Below are positions 51,375 through 59,240 of a stretch of DNA of 64,000 nucleotides, one piece after another. The position numbers and the translations under genes were made by a program. Positions within the stretch are counted from its first letter, which is position 1. Every line of letters starts with the position of its first letter. Origin of the DNA: Sphingomonas lycopersici. Lineage in GTDB: Bacteria; Pseudomonadota; Alphaproteobacteria; Sphingomonadales; Sphingomonadaceae. The stretch spans positions 124,001 through 188,000 of the forward strand of contig NZ_JANFAU010000005.1 in the NCBI RefSeq assembly GCF_026130605.1. The letters run 5' to 3'. The notes beneath the pieces are model-generated. The model did no database searches. It saw nothing but the letters and a program-made list of their open reading frames with translations, and was not told the DNA's origin.

Positions 51375-52868
51375 TCATGCTGCGGGCTGGCGGGGTTCCG
51401 ACTCGAGGACGCCGGTTGCAGCAAGCTGCGCCAGCCGTGCCTCATGTTCGCCGCGACCGAACGGGAATCGCGCATAGAAGAAGGCGGCGAGGCAATAGAA
51501 GAGCAGGTAGCAGGCGCCGTAGATCGCGGTCAGCCGATCGAGCACCGGCACCGGCACCTGCCCGGGCACCGCCTTCGCCGGAAAGCCCGCCGCAGCGAGA
51601 ATCAGCCCGGTGACGAAGATGCCCACCCCGCTGGTGCATTTCTGGATGAAGAAGCCGCCGGCGAAGAACAGCCCCTCGGAGCGCCGCCCGGTGCGCACCT
51701 CCGATTCCTCCACCACATCGGCGAGCATCGACGCGCCGGTGATATAGGCGGTGACCCCGGCGGCGGTGGACAGCCCGGCGAAGAGGAACACCAGCGGCAG
51801 CAGCCACGGATCGCCGACCGCCGGGAACCAGCCGGCAAGCCGCAGCCAGAAGGGCGCGGTGCCCAGCACCGCCGCGATCGTCGACGCCCAGGCCGCCATC
51901 CTGGGCTTGCTGCCGCGTCGCCCGACCGCCGGCGCGACGACGAAGGCGACGCCGACCCCGGCGAACAAGGTGATGCTGTAATAGAGGAACGTCATCCCCT
52001 CGAAGCGCCACACGAAGCTCGCGACGTAATTGGAGATGGCGTAGATGATCCCCTGCCCGGTATAGGCGCACAGGCCGGCCAGCATCAGCACTGCGAACGC
52101 CTTGTTCTTCAGCGTCTCGACCATGTCGCGCAGGTTCCGCGCGAGCGATTGCTTCTCGATCTTCGGATTGGGCAGCCGCGGGATCTCGCGATGCGTGCCG
52201 ATCGCCGAGACGAGGATCGCCAGCCCCATGAACAAGGCGCCCGCGATCGCGAAGCCGCGATAGCCCGCCGGGTTGAGCAGCCCGTTGGGATAGCCCGGCG
52301 CGGGCGCGAGGAAATAGACATAGGCCGCGACCAGCATCAGCAACCCACCGAGCCAGCCGAACAGATAGCGGTAGGACATAATCCGCGTGCGCTCGTCGTA
52401 ATCGGCGCTGAGCTCGACCGCCATCGCCTGGCTCGGCACCTCATAAGCGCTCACCGCGCTGCGCACGAGCACCGCGGTGACGAACAGCCACACCAGGATC
52501 AGCATATGCGATTGGCCGATCGGCGGATTCCACAGCGCGACCCAGCCGAGCATGATCGGCAGCGCCGCGCCATAAAGCCACGGGTGCCGCCGCCCCCAGC
52601 GGCTGCGTGTGCGGTCGGAGAGGAAACCGACCGTCGGGTCGACGAACGCGTCGACGATCAGCGCGATCATCACCACGAAGCCGACGGTCGCCGCCGGCAC
52701 CCCGACGACCTGATTGTAGAACAGCAGCAGGAAGGTGCCGAAGCCCGAATCCTTGACGCCATAGGCCGCGGCGCCGAAGCCGTAACTTCCCATCACGCCC
52801 GGTGACAGGCGACGCGCCGGCGGAGTCGTCAGCGGCATCGCCTCGGCGGGCGTGATGCGGGCATTCAC
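51375..52868 (-). CDS. MFS transporter, GPH (glycoside-pentoside-hexuronide) family
   Basis: A 497-residue 12-helix transporter with the GPH pattern: YGFGAAAYGVKDSGFGTFLLLFYNQVVG in helix 1, DAFVDPTVGFLSDRTRSRWGRRHPWL after helix 2, and VPSQAMAVELSADYDERTRIMSYR. These carriers move sugars or glycosides with cations. It starts at a GTG (52868) that overlaps the stop of the SDR gene by 4 bp (GTGA), so the two are coupled. Substrate unknown. Confidence 0.85.
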   Translation of the reverse strand: MNARITPAEAMPLTTPPARRLSPGVMGSYGFGAAAYGVKDSGFGTFLLLFYNQVVGVPAATVGFVVMIALIVDAFVDPTVGFLSDRTRSRWGRRHPWLYGAALPIMLGWVALWNPPIGQSHMLILVWLFVTAVLVRSAVSAYEVPSQAMAVELSADYDERTRIMSYRYLFGWLGGLLMLVAAYVYFLAPAPGYPNGLLNPAGYRGFAIAGALFMGLAILVSAIGTHREIPRLPNPKIEKQSLARNLRDMVETLKNKAFAVLMLAGLCAYTGQGIIYAISNYVASFVWRFEGMTFLYYSITLFAGVGVAFVVAPAVGRRGSKPRMAAWASTIAAVLGTAPFWLRLAGWFPAVGDPWLLPLVFLFAGLSTAAGVTAYITGASMLADVVEESEVRTGRRSEGLFFAGGFFIQKCTSGVGIFVTGLILAAAGFPAKAVPGQVPVPVLDRLTAIYGACYLLFYCLAAFFYARFPFGRGEHEARLAQLAATGVLESEPRQPAA

Positions 52869-53692
52869 GCCATCGACTCCAGTGCCTCGAACATGCCCGG
52901 CATTTCGGGATCCCAGCTCTGCCGCGTGCCGATCGTCAGCCCGCCATCGACCAGAATGTGCGTCCCGGTGACGAACGCCGCATCGTCGCTGGCGAGATAG
53001 GCCACCGCCGCTGCGATATCCTCCGGGCGCCCGGCGCGCTTCACCGGCTGCGCGTGCGCTGCAATCCCGCCGATCACCTGATTCGCTGCCGCGCGCTTGT
53101 CACTCGGCAGATCGAGCGCGCTGACGAAGATATTGGTGGTGATGAACCCGGGCACCACCGCATTGACCCGGATCGAATCCTTGGCGAGTTCCGCCGCGGC
53201 GACCTTGGTGAGATGGAGCACCCCGGCCTTGGCGGTCGAATAAGCGATCGGGGCATAGCCGCTGCCCAAGGCCGAGACACTCGACGTGTTGACGATCGCC
53301 CCGCCGCCGCGCTTCGCCATCAACGGCGCGGCATAGCGGATGCCGAGCGCGACCGAGCGCAGCAGCAGCGATTGGGTGCGATCCCAATCGTCGGGCGAGA
53401 TTTCGTCGATATGCTCACGCGCGCCGCCGGCGCCGGCGTTGTTGAACAGCACGTCCACGCCGCCGGCCGCCTCCGCCGCCTCGATCAGCGCGCGGATATC
53501 CTCCGCCTTGGTCACGTCGCAGCGCTGGAAGCGGATGCGGCCGTTCGAGGTTTCCGCCACCTCGCGCCCGCCCGCTTCGTCGACGTCGCCGATCCACACC
53601 TCGGCCCCCTCCTCCGCCAGCCGGATCGCGGTGGCACGGCCGATGCCGGAGGCGCCGCCGGTGACGACGGCGCGCTTGCCCGTGAAGCGCAT
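52865..53692 (-). CDS. Short-chain dehydrogenase/reductase
   Basis: A 275-residue classical SDR: GGASGIGRATA for the nucleotide, D in WIGDVDEAGG (NAD preference), NNAGAG, and the S/Y/K active site (NTSSVSALGSGYAPIAYSTAKAG). The ATG at 53692 has GAGAGGAG upstream. It is coupled to the GPH transporter gene and divergent from another SDR gene at 53833, suggesting a small sugar- or alcohol-oxidising locus. Confidence 0.88.
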   Translation of the reverse strand: MRFTGKRAVVTGGASGIGRATAIRLAEEGAEVWIGDVDEAGGREVAETSNGRIRFQRCDVTKAEDIRALIEAAEAAGGVDVLFNNAGAGGAREHIDEISPDDWDRTQSLLLRSVALGIRYAAPLMAKRGGGAIVNTSSVSALGSGYAPIAYSTAKAGVLHLTKVAAAELAKDSIRVNAVVPGFITTNIFVSALDLPSDKRAAANQVIGGIAAHAQPVKRAGRPEDIAAAVAYLASDDAAFVTGTHILVDGGLTIGTRQSWDPEMPGMFEALESMA

Positions 53693-53832
53693 AAATTCTC
53701 CTCTCCAAGTTTTTCGGCAGCATAGTATGGGGCTGCCCCACGTCAATCATATGACGGTTCGAACTATCGGTTTGCTTCGCGCGAGCGCCTCCGGTAGCGC
53801 GAGGACATCGAACAAGGATGCAGGAGAGAGCG

Positions 53833-54621
53833 ATGAGCCTGAGCAAACTTTTCAGCCTCGAAGGGCGCGTCGCGCTCGTCACCGGGGGATCGCGCGGGAT
53901 CGGCAAGATCATCGCCAAGGCCTATATCGACCAGGGCGCGAAGGTTTACATCTCCTCGCGCAAAGCCCCCGCTTGCGAGGAAACCGCCGCCGAGTTGGGG
54001 CCGAACTGCATCCCGATCCCGCATGACGTGTCGACCGTCGCGGGGTGCCAGGCGCTCGCCGCGGACATTGCGGCGCGCGAGGATCATCTCGACATCCTCG
54101 TCAACAACGCCGGGGCCGCATGGGGGGCGCCGTTCGAGGAATTTCCCGAAAGCGGCTGGGACAAGGTGATGGACCTCAACGTGAAATCGCCCTTCTTCCT
54201 GACGCAGGCGCTTCACGGGCTGCTCAAGCGGCAGGCGAGCCACGACCGCCCGTCGAAGGTGATCAACATCACCTCGATCGACGGGCTCCGGCTCAATCCG
54301 TGGGAGACCTACAGCTATCATGCGTCGAAATCGGCGCTGATCTATCTCACCAAGCGGATGGCGGCACGGCTGGTGAAGGACGGGATCATCGTCACCAGCC
54401 TCGCCCCCGGCGCCTTCGCCAGCGAGATGAACCGCGCCGCGCGCGATCATGGCGATGAAGTGGCGAAAACGATCCCGATGCGCCGTATCGGCGATTTCGA
54501 CGATATGGCGGGCGCCGCGATCTTCCTTGCGAGCCGCGCGTCGGATTATGTCGTGGGGGATACGCTCGTGGTCGACGGCGGACTCGTTAACGCCGCCTTG
54601 GGAACGAGCATCGAGCCGTAG
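53833..54621 (+). CDS. Short-chain dehydrogenase/reductase (FabG/rhamnolipid RhlG-like)
   Basis: A 262-residue SDR: TGGSRGIGKIIA, SRKAPACEETAAEL (Arg suggests NADPH), VNNAGAAWGAPFEEFPESGWDKVMDLNVKS and NITSIDGLRLNPWETYSYHASKSAL active site. The form is close to RhlG-like beta-ketoacyl reductases that are often labelled SDR in lipid catabolism. The ATG at 53833 has GGAGAG upstream. It is divergent from the SDR-transporter pair across 140 bp. Confidence 0.87.
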   Translation: MSLSKLFSLEGRVALVTGGSRGIGKIIAKAYIDQGAKVYISSRKAPACEETAAELGPNCIPIPHDVSTVAGCQALAADIAAREDHLDILVNNAGAAWGAPFEEFPESGWDKVMDLNVKSPFFLTQALHGLLKRQASHDRPSKVINITSIDGLRLNPWETYSYHASKSALIYLTKRMAARLVKDGIIVTSLAPGAFASEMNRAARDHGDEVAKTIPMRRIGDFDDMAGAAIFLASRASDYVVGDTLVVDGGLVNAALGTSIEP

Positions 54622-54633
54622 GACAAGATCTCT

Positions 54634-54702
54634 CCGCCCCGGCACAGGCCGAGGCCCAGTTACGACCGGCCCGATGCTGGACCCCGGCCTGCGCCGGGGT
54701 GG
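54634..54702. repeat. REP unit, reverse orientation of 39304 repeat
   Basis: GAGGCCCAGTTACGACCGGC...GCTGGACCCCGGCC followed by a CCGGGGTGG end; homologous to the unit at 39304-39357 in opposite orientation. Confidence 0.7.
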
Positions 54703-54799
54703 AAGCTAGAATATGGAAGGTGGGGAGCTTCTGTTGCCCGGCGCTCCCCGTGCCGCTGGAATCCGCTTCTGTTGCCCGGTGCGGTCCAACCGCGCTTTT

Positions 54800-55075
54800 G
54801 TCCTTGTAATCTAGACCGTTAGGTCACTGATTACGCGGCAATCGCGAGCGCCTCGTTATCGTTGGCACTTGTGTACGGGCCGTCACGGTGGTCCCATTCC
54901 GAGCAAAAGCCAGCGCTTTTCAACACACGTCGATCCTGGTTCGGCCCCGTCATCACCCGTCCGTGGAACGGACGGTTGGTGGTGGAGCCGCCGGGTACTG
55001 CCCCCGGGTCCGCTGCGCCTATTAATCGCCGGCGTTTATCGCCATAGCCGTGGGGCGAGCCCCGCGAGCGAGACC
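54800..55075 (-). ncRNA. ssrA: Transfer-messenger RNA, circularly permuted two-piece form
   Basis: Read on the minus strand, the acceptor piece comes first and ends CGGCTCCACCA (CCA at 54980). A 31-nt intervening stretch follows (54949-54979), then the coding piece begins GGGGCCGAACCAGGATCGAC at 54948. The 5' GGGGCCG pairs with the 3' CGGCTCC as the split acceptor stem. The tag frame reads A-NDNEALAIAA-stop at 54866-54831. This permuted order is typical of alphaproteobacteria; the outer ends are approximate. tmRNA rescues stalled ribosomes with SmpB. Confidence 0.92.
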
Positions 55076-55150
55076 GATATAGGGGCTTGGTACGAAAACT
55101 AAAAGCCCGCCTTTCGCTCGCCATAATAGGGGTGCATAGAGCAAGCTATC

Positions 55151-55582
55151 ATGTTGACGCAGCGTTCCCGTTACGCGCTTCGCGCGATGCTCTTCCTGGC
55201 CGAGGCCCCCGCCGGCAGCCCGCCGATTCCGATGAATCGGATCGCGACCGAGGCGAATGTGCCACGCAAGTTCCTCGAGTTGATTCTCGCCGATCTGCGC
55301 GATGCTGGGCTGTTGCTCAGCCACCGCGGCAAGATGGGTGGCTATTGCCTGTCGCGCCCCAGCCATCTGGTGTCGCTGGGCGAGATCATCCGCGTGATCG
55401 AGGGGCCGCTCGCGCTGGTCCCCTGCGTCAGCCGCACCGCCTATCGCCCGTGCAAGGATTGCAAGAGCGAGGCGGATTGCGCGATTCGCCACGCGATGAT
55501 GCGGGTGCGCGACGAAACCGCGCGCATCCTTGACGGCACCAGCCTGGCCGACGCCACCGCCGAGCATCTCGTCGCGGCCTGA
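55151..55582 (+). CDS. Rrf2 family transcriptional regulator
   Basis: A 143-residue Rrf2/IscR-type regulator: LTQRSRYALRAMLFLA at the N-terminus, winged helix (PRKFLELILADLRDAGLLLSHRGKMGGYCLSRP), and a late cysteine set PCVSRTAYRPCKDCKSEADC that could bind an iron-sulfur cluster, as in IscR/NsrR relatives. The ATG at 55151 is used. It is divergent from the tmRNA gene; its targets are not evident in the window. Confidence 0.87.
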   Translation: MLTQRSRYALRAMLFLAEAPAGSPPIPMNRIATEANVPRKFLELILADLRDAGLLLSHRGKMGGYCLSRPSHLVSLGEIIRVIEGPLALVPCVSRTAYRPCKDCKSEADCAIRHAMMRVRDETARILDGTSLADATAEHLVAA

Positions 55583-55620
55583 CCCGCCGCCCCGAGGGGC
55601 GACGGGCCGGCGACAATTAT

Positions 55621-56052
55621 TTACGCACCGCGACGGCTACGCAGCTCGTCGCGGATTTCGCGCAGCAGCGCGACATCGGCCGGCTCGGCCGCAACCTCCT
55701 CTTCCTTCTTCGGCATCACCCGGTTCACCGCCCGGATCATCAGGAAGATGATGAAGGCGATGATGAGGAAATTGACCGCCTGGGTGATGAACTGGCCGTA
55801 GCCGAGCAGCGGCACGCCCGCCTTCTTGAGCGCGGCATAATCGGTCGATCCCTGCAGCTTGGCCGGCACGTCGCCGAGCACGATGAAATAGCTGGAAAAA
55901 TCGAGGCCGCCGAAGATCTTCCCGATCACCGGCATGATCACGTCCTCGGTCAGCGAGGTGATGATCTTACCGAACGCCGCGCCGATGATGACCGCGATGG
56001 CGAGGTCCATCACGTTCCCGCGCGCAATGAATGCCCTGAACTCCTTGAACAT
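55621..56052 (-). CDS. mscL: Large-conductance mechanosensitive channel
   Basis: A 143-residue MscL: MFKEFRAFIARGNVMDLAIAVIIGAAFGKIITSLTEDVIMPVIG covers the N-terminal helix and TM1, FLIIAFIIFLMIRAVNRV is TM2, and the C-terminal charged helix (DVALLREIRDEL) completes it. It forms a homopentamer that opens on hypo-osmotic shock. Start ATG 56052 with GGAG upstream; monocistronic and divergent from lemA. Confidence 0.95.
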   Translation of the reverse strand: MFKEFRAFIARGNVMDLAIAVIIGAAFGKIITSLTEDVIMPVIGKIFGGLDFSSYFIVLGDVPAKLQGSTDYAALKKAGVPLLGYGQFITQAVNFLIIAFIIFLMIRAVNRVMPKKEEEVAAEPADVALLREIRDELRSRRGA

Positions 56053-56158
56053 TCCCGCTCTCCTCTGTGGGTGGCGAATGATTAGTCGCCGATTGCCCTT
56101 TCGCCAAGCGCCGCGAGTGTCCTATATGGCTAGGACAGAAACAGGAGGATGACCCCCG

Positions 56159-56752
56159 ATGACGTTTCGTCCGATTGCCATCCGCTCGGTCGCGATTGCC
56201 GGCGTTGCGCTCACGCTTTCCGGTTGCGGCATCAACAGCATCCCGACCGCCGAGGAAAATGCCAAGGCGCGCTGGGCCGATGTGCAGAACCAATATCAGC
56301 GCCGTGCCGATCTGATCCCCAATCTCGTCGCCACGGTGAAGGCCGCCGGCGCGCAGGAGAAGGATATCCTCGTCGAAGTGACGCAGGCGCGCGCCTCGGC
56401 CAATCAGGTCAAGGTGTCCGGCGACCAGCTCACCGATCCGGCCAAGATGCAGCAGTTCCAGAATGCGCAGGCCGGACTGACGCTGTCGCTCCAGCGGCTG
56501 CAGGAGGCCTATCCCGAGCTCAAGAGCCAGGGCAATTACACCACGCTGATGAGCCAGCTCGAAGGCACCGAGAACCGCATCACCATCGCCCGCAACGATT
56601 ACAATCAGGCGGTGCAGCAATATAATACCACGATCCGCACCTTCCCGGCGGCGATCGGCGCGAAGATCTTCTACGGCGCGAAGCCGATGGTGCCGTTCGA
56701 GGCGACCACCCCCGGCGCCGATACCGCGCCCAAGGTGAACTTCGGCAATTGA
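56159..56752 (+). CDS. lemA: LemA family protein
   Basis: A 197-residue LemA-type protein with an N-terminal lipoprotein-like or membrane segment (VALTLSGCGINSIP) and the family's helical body: NAKARWADVQNQYQRRADLIPNLVATVKAAGAQEKDIL and ENRITIARNDYNQAVQQYNTTIRTFP. It precedes a TPM-domain gene by 7 bp; the lemA-TPM-TPM order is a common conserved unit linked to envelope or membrane-protein quality, with unknown chemistry. Confidence 0.92.
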   Translation: MTFRPIAIRSVAIAGVALTLSGCGINSIPTAEENAKARWADVQNQYQRRADLIPNLVATVKAAGAQEKDILVEVTQARASANQVKVSGDQLTDPAKMQQFQNAQAGLTLSLQRLQEAYPELKSQGNYTTLMSQLEGTENRITIARNDYNQAVQQYNTTIRTFPAAIGAKIFYGAKPMVPFEATTPGADTAPKVNFGN

Positions 56753-56759
56753 GGTGACG

Positions 56760-57665
56760 ATGCGCCCCCCGGCCGCTGCTCGGCCCGAATGGCAATGGGC
56801 CCGGGCGTTGCTCGCGCTCTTTATCGCGTTGCTCGCGACGCTGGCACTGCCCGCGGCGGCGCAGACCTTTCCGAAGTTCACCGGGCTGGTGGTGGACGAG
56901 GCCGGGGTGCTGCCCGACGCGGTGAAGGCCGATCTGACGCAGAAGCTCGAGGCGTTGCAGCGCGATACCAAGCGGCAGTTCATCATCGTGACGGTGAAGG
57001 ATACGCAAGGCTATCCCTTCGCGGAATATAGCTACCGGCTCGGCCGGAACTGGGGCGTCGGGCTGCGCGACGTCAACAACGGCGTCATCCTGTTCGCGGC
57101 GCCCGGCAATCCGGCCGGTCAACGTGGCCCGCGCATCGAGGTTGGCTATGGGCTTGAACCGATCCTGACCGACGCGCTGTCGAGCGTCATCATCCAGCAG
57201 GAGATGATGCCGCGCATCCGCGCGAACCAGGTTCCGGAGGCGATCGAAGCCGGCGCGAATGCGATCATCGCCCAGCTCCGCGCCTCGCCCGAGGAAGCGC
57301 AGGCGAGGCTCGACGCGGCGGTCAAGCAATATGACGAGGCACACCGGCGCCAGCGGGCGGGCGGCGGCATTCCGCTCGGCCTGATCTTCTGGGGCATGGT
57401 ATTGGTGTTCGTGCTGCTGTTCTTCGCCCGGCGCGGGCGCGGCCAGCGCTACAACGACGGCAGTGGCTCAGGCACGTTGCCGATCGTGCTGTGGTCGATC
57501 GCCAATGAGATCGGCCGTGAAGCCTCGCGCGGCAATTGGGGCGGCGGTGGCGGCTGGGGCGGTGGTGGTGGCGGCGATTCGGGTGGCGGCGGCTGGGGCG
57601 GCGGGGGCTTCACCGGCGGCGGCGGTGGATCGTTCGGCGGCGGCGGCGCTTCGGGGGATTGGTGA
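56760..57665 (+). CDS. TPM domain protein (YgcG family) with Gly-rich C-terminus
   Basis: A 301-residue protein: signal segment (ARALLALFIALLATLALPAAAQ), TPM_phosphatase domain (FTGLVVDEAGVLPDAVKADLTQKLEALQRDTKRQFIIVTV...GRNWGVGLRDVNNGVILFAAP), one transmembrane helix near residue 215 (LIFWGMVLVFVLLFFA) and a glycine-rich tail ending in GGGGASGDW. The ATG at 56760 has GAGGTGA upstream; a GTG at 56754 is the alternative. Part of the lemA operon. Confidence 0.9.
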   Translation: MRPPAAARPEWQWARALLALFIALLATLALPAAAQTFPKFTGLVVDEAGVLPDAVKADLTQKLEALQRDTKRQFIIVTVKDTQGYPFAEYSYRLGRNWGVGLRDVNNGVILFAAPGNPAGQRGPRIEVGYGLEPILTDALSSVIIQQEMMPRIRANQVPEAIEAGANAIIAQLRASPEEAQARLDAAVKQYDEAHRRQRAGGGIPLGLIFWGMVLVFVLLFFARRGRGQRYNDGSGSGTLPIVLWSIANEIGREASRGNWGGGGGWGGGGGGDSGGGGWGGGGFTGGGGGSFGGGGASGDW

Positions 57666-58333
57666 TGCGGATGACGGCTGCAGAGCGCGATTCGGTGACC
57701 GCGGCGGTCACCGCGGCGGAGGCAGGAACCGACGGCGAGATCGTCACCGTCGTCGCGCGGTCGTCCGATGCCTATCACGATGTCGCGCTGCACTGGACGA
57801 TGCTGGCGATGCTGCTCGCGATCGCGTTGCTCGCCGCCTTCCCGTTGCCGATCGAGCGGCTGCATCAATGGCTCGATCCCTGGGCGCCGGCGGTTCCGAT
57901 CAACGCGGTGCTGACGATCGCGCTGTTCGTCCTCGTCATCGTCTTCCTGATCTGCCGCGTCGTCTTCGCGTGGCGGCCGCTGCGGCTGGCGCTGACCCCG
58001 CGCGCGACCAAGGCGCGCCGCGTCCGCGCCCGCGCGCTCGCGATTTTCCGCGCCGCCGCGGAAAAGCGCACGATCGGCGCGACCGGGGTGCTGCTCTACC
58101 TCAGCCTCGACGAGCATCGCGCGGAGATCATCGCCGATGCCGCGATCCACGATCGCGTCCCCGATGCGACCTGGGGCGCGGCGATGGCCGCGCTGATCGG
58201 GCCGCTCAAGCAGGGCCGCGCGGCGGAGGGGATGGCCGCGGCGGTGACGCAGATCGGGCTGGTCCTCGCCGAACATTTCCCGCGCACGCCGGGCGATACC
58301 AACGAACTACCGGATCGACTCATCACCTTATGA
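57665..58333 (+). CDS. TPM domain membrane protein
   Basis: A 222-residue protein with an N-terminal helix (RDSVTAAVTAAEAGTDGEIVTVVARSSDAYHD), two transmembrane helices at about residues 42-62 and 80-100, and a C-terminal TPM-type domain (RTIGATGVLLYLSLDEHRAEIIADAAIHDRV). The ATG at 57665 overlaps the previous stop (TGATG). Third gene of the lemA operon, followed by a NUDIX gene overlapping by 4 bp. Confidence 0.87.
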   Translation: MRMTAAERDSVTAAVTAAEAGTDGEIVTVVARSSDAYHDVALHWTMLAMLLAIALLAAFPLPIERLHQWLDPWAPAVPINAVLTIALFVLVIVFLICRVVFAWRPLRLALTPRATKARRVRARALAIFRAAAEKRTIGATGVLLYLSLDEHRAEIIADAAIHDRVPDATWGAAMAALIGPLKQGRAAEGMAAAVTQIGLVLAEHFPRTPGDTNELPDRLITL

Positions 58334-58839
58334 CAGCAGAAACCGTCTGGCAGGGCCGCTTCATCCGCATGATGAAGGACGGCAAATGGGAATATGCCTC
58401 ACGCGCGCGCGGGATCGAGGCGGCGGTGATCCTGGCGATCACCCCGGCGGACGAGGTGGTGCTCGTCGAGCAATATCGCGTCCCGCTCGGGCGCAATTGC
58501 CTCGAACTGCCCGCCGGGCTGATCGGCGACGAGCAGGAGGGCGAAGCGGTCGGCCCCGCCGCGACGCGCGAGCTGGAGGAGGAAACCGGGTATCGCGCCG
58601 GGCGCATCGAGCCGCTCGGCTTCTTCTATTCCTCGCCCGGGATGGTCAGCGAAGGCTTCACCCTCGTCCGCGCGCACGATCTGGTGAAGACCGGCGTAGG
58701 CGGCGGCGATGCGGACGAGAATATCATCGTCCATCTCGTCCCGCGGCGCGAGGTCGCCGCGTTCGTCGCGGCGAAGCGCGCGGCAGGCGTGGCGATCGAC
58801 GTGAAGATGCTGCTGCTGCTCGCCGATACGCTGGTTTAG
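58330..58839 (+). CDS. NUDIX hydrolase, ADP-ribose pyrophosphatase type
   Basis: A 169-residue NUDIX enzyme. The box is GLIGDEQEGEAVGPAATRELEEETG (G-x5-E-x7-RELEEE pattern, with an insertion), preceded by the ADPRase-type VVLVEQYRVPLGRNCLELPAG and followed by FFYSSPGMVSEGFTL. It would hydrolyse ADP-ribose or a similar nucleoside diphosphate sugar. It overlaps the TPM gene by 4 bp (ATGA). Confidence 0.9.
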   Translation: MTAETVWQGRFIRMMKDGKWEYASRARGIEAAVILAITPADEVVLVEQYRVPLGRNCLELPAGLIGDEQEGEAVGPAATRELEEETGYRAGRIEPLGFFYSSPGMVSEGFTLVRAHDLVKTGVGGGDADENIIVHLVPRREVAAFVAAKRAAGVAIDVKMLLLLADTLV

Positions 58840-58857
58840 CGAGCGGCGATCATCCTT

Positions 58858-58939
58858 CCGTTCGCCCTGAGCTTGTCGAAGCCTGCCCTTTTCTTCCGCA
58901 GAAGGAAGGGCTGCCCTTCGACAAGCTCAGGGGGAACGG
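58858..58939. repeat. REP-like inverted repeat pair (GAGCTTGTCGAAG family)
   Basis: Facing CCTGAGCTTGTCGAAG / CTTCGACAAGCTCAGG units between convergent genes; likely also a terminator. Confidence 0.8.
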
Positions 58940-58947
58940 CGGTTAGA

Positions 58948-59229
58948 TCACCGGAAGTTGTCGGCGTAGGCCTGGAGCTTGAGCTTGCGTTCGGGCGCGG
59001 GGATCACCGTGAAGGCCAGCCCCTCGCGCTCAGCATAAGCGATCGCCGCCTCGCGGGTCGGGAAACCGAGCCGCACCTGATCGCGCGTGTCCCCGCTGCC
59101 GGCCCAGCCGGTCAACGGATCGGGCTTCTTGGCTTCCGCGGGCTCGAATTCGAGCACCCAGTGGTCGGTGCGATACTTGCCCGATTGCATGGCATTTTTC
59201 GGGCGCTGATAGATGCGAGCGGTTGGCAT
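58948..59229 (-). CDS. NDUFS4-like ETC complex I subunit
   Basis: A 93-residue homologue of the mitochondrial complex I accessory subunit NDUFS4 (18 kDa): ARIYQRPKNAMQSGKYRTDHWVLEFEP, then DPLTGWAGSGDTRDQVRLGFPTREAAIAYAEREG. The subunit is characteristic of alphaproteobacterial complex I. The ATG at 59229 is 11 bp after the hrpB stop, on the same strand. Confidence 0.92.
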   Translation of the reverse strand: MPTARIYQRPKNAMQSGKYRTDHWVLEFEPAEAKKPDPLTGWAGSGDTRDQVRLGFPTREAAIAYAEREGLAFTVIPAPERKLKLQAYADNFR

Positions 59230-59240
59230 GATGGGCTCCC

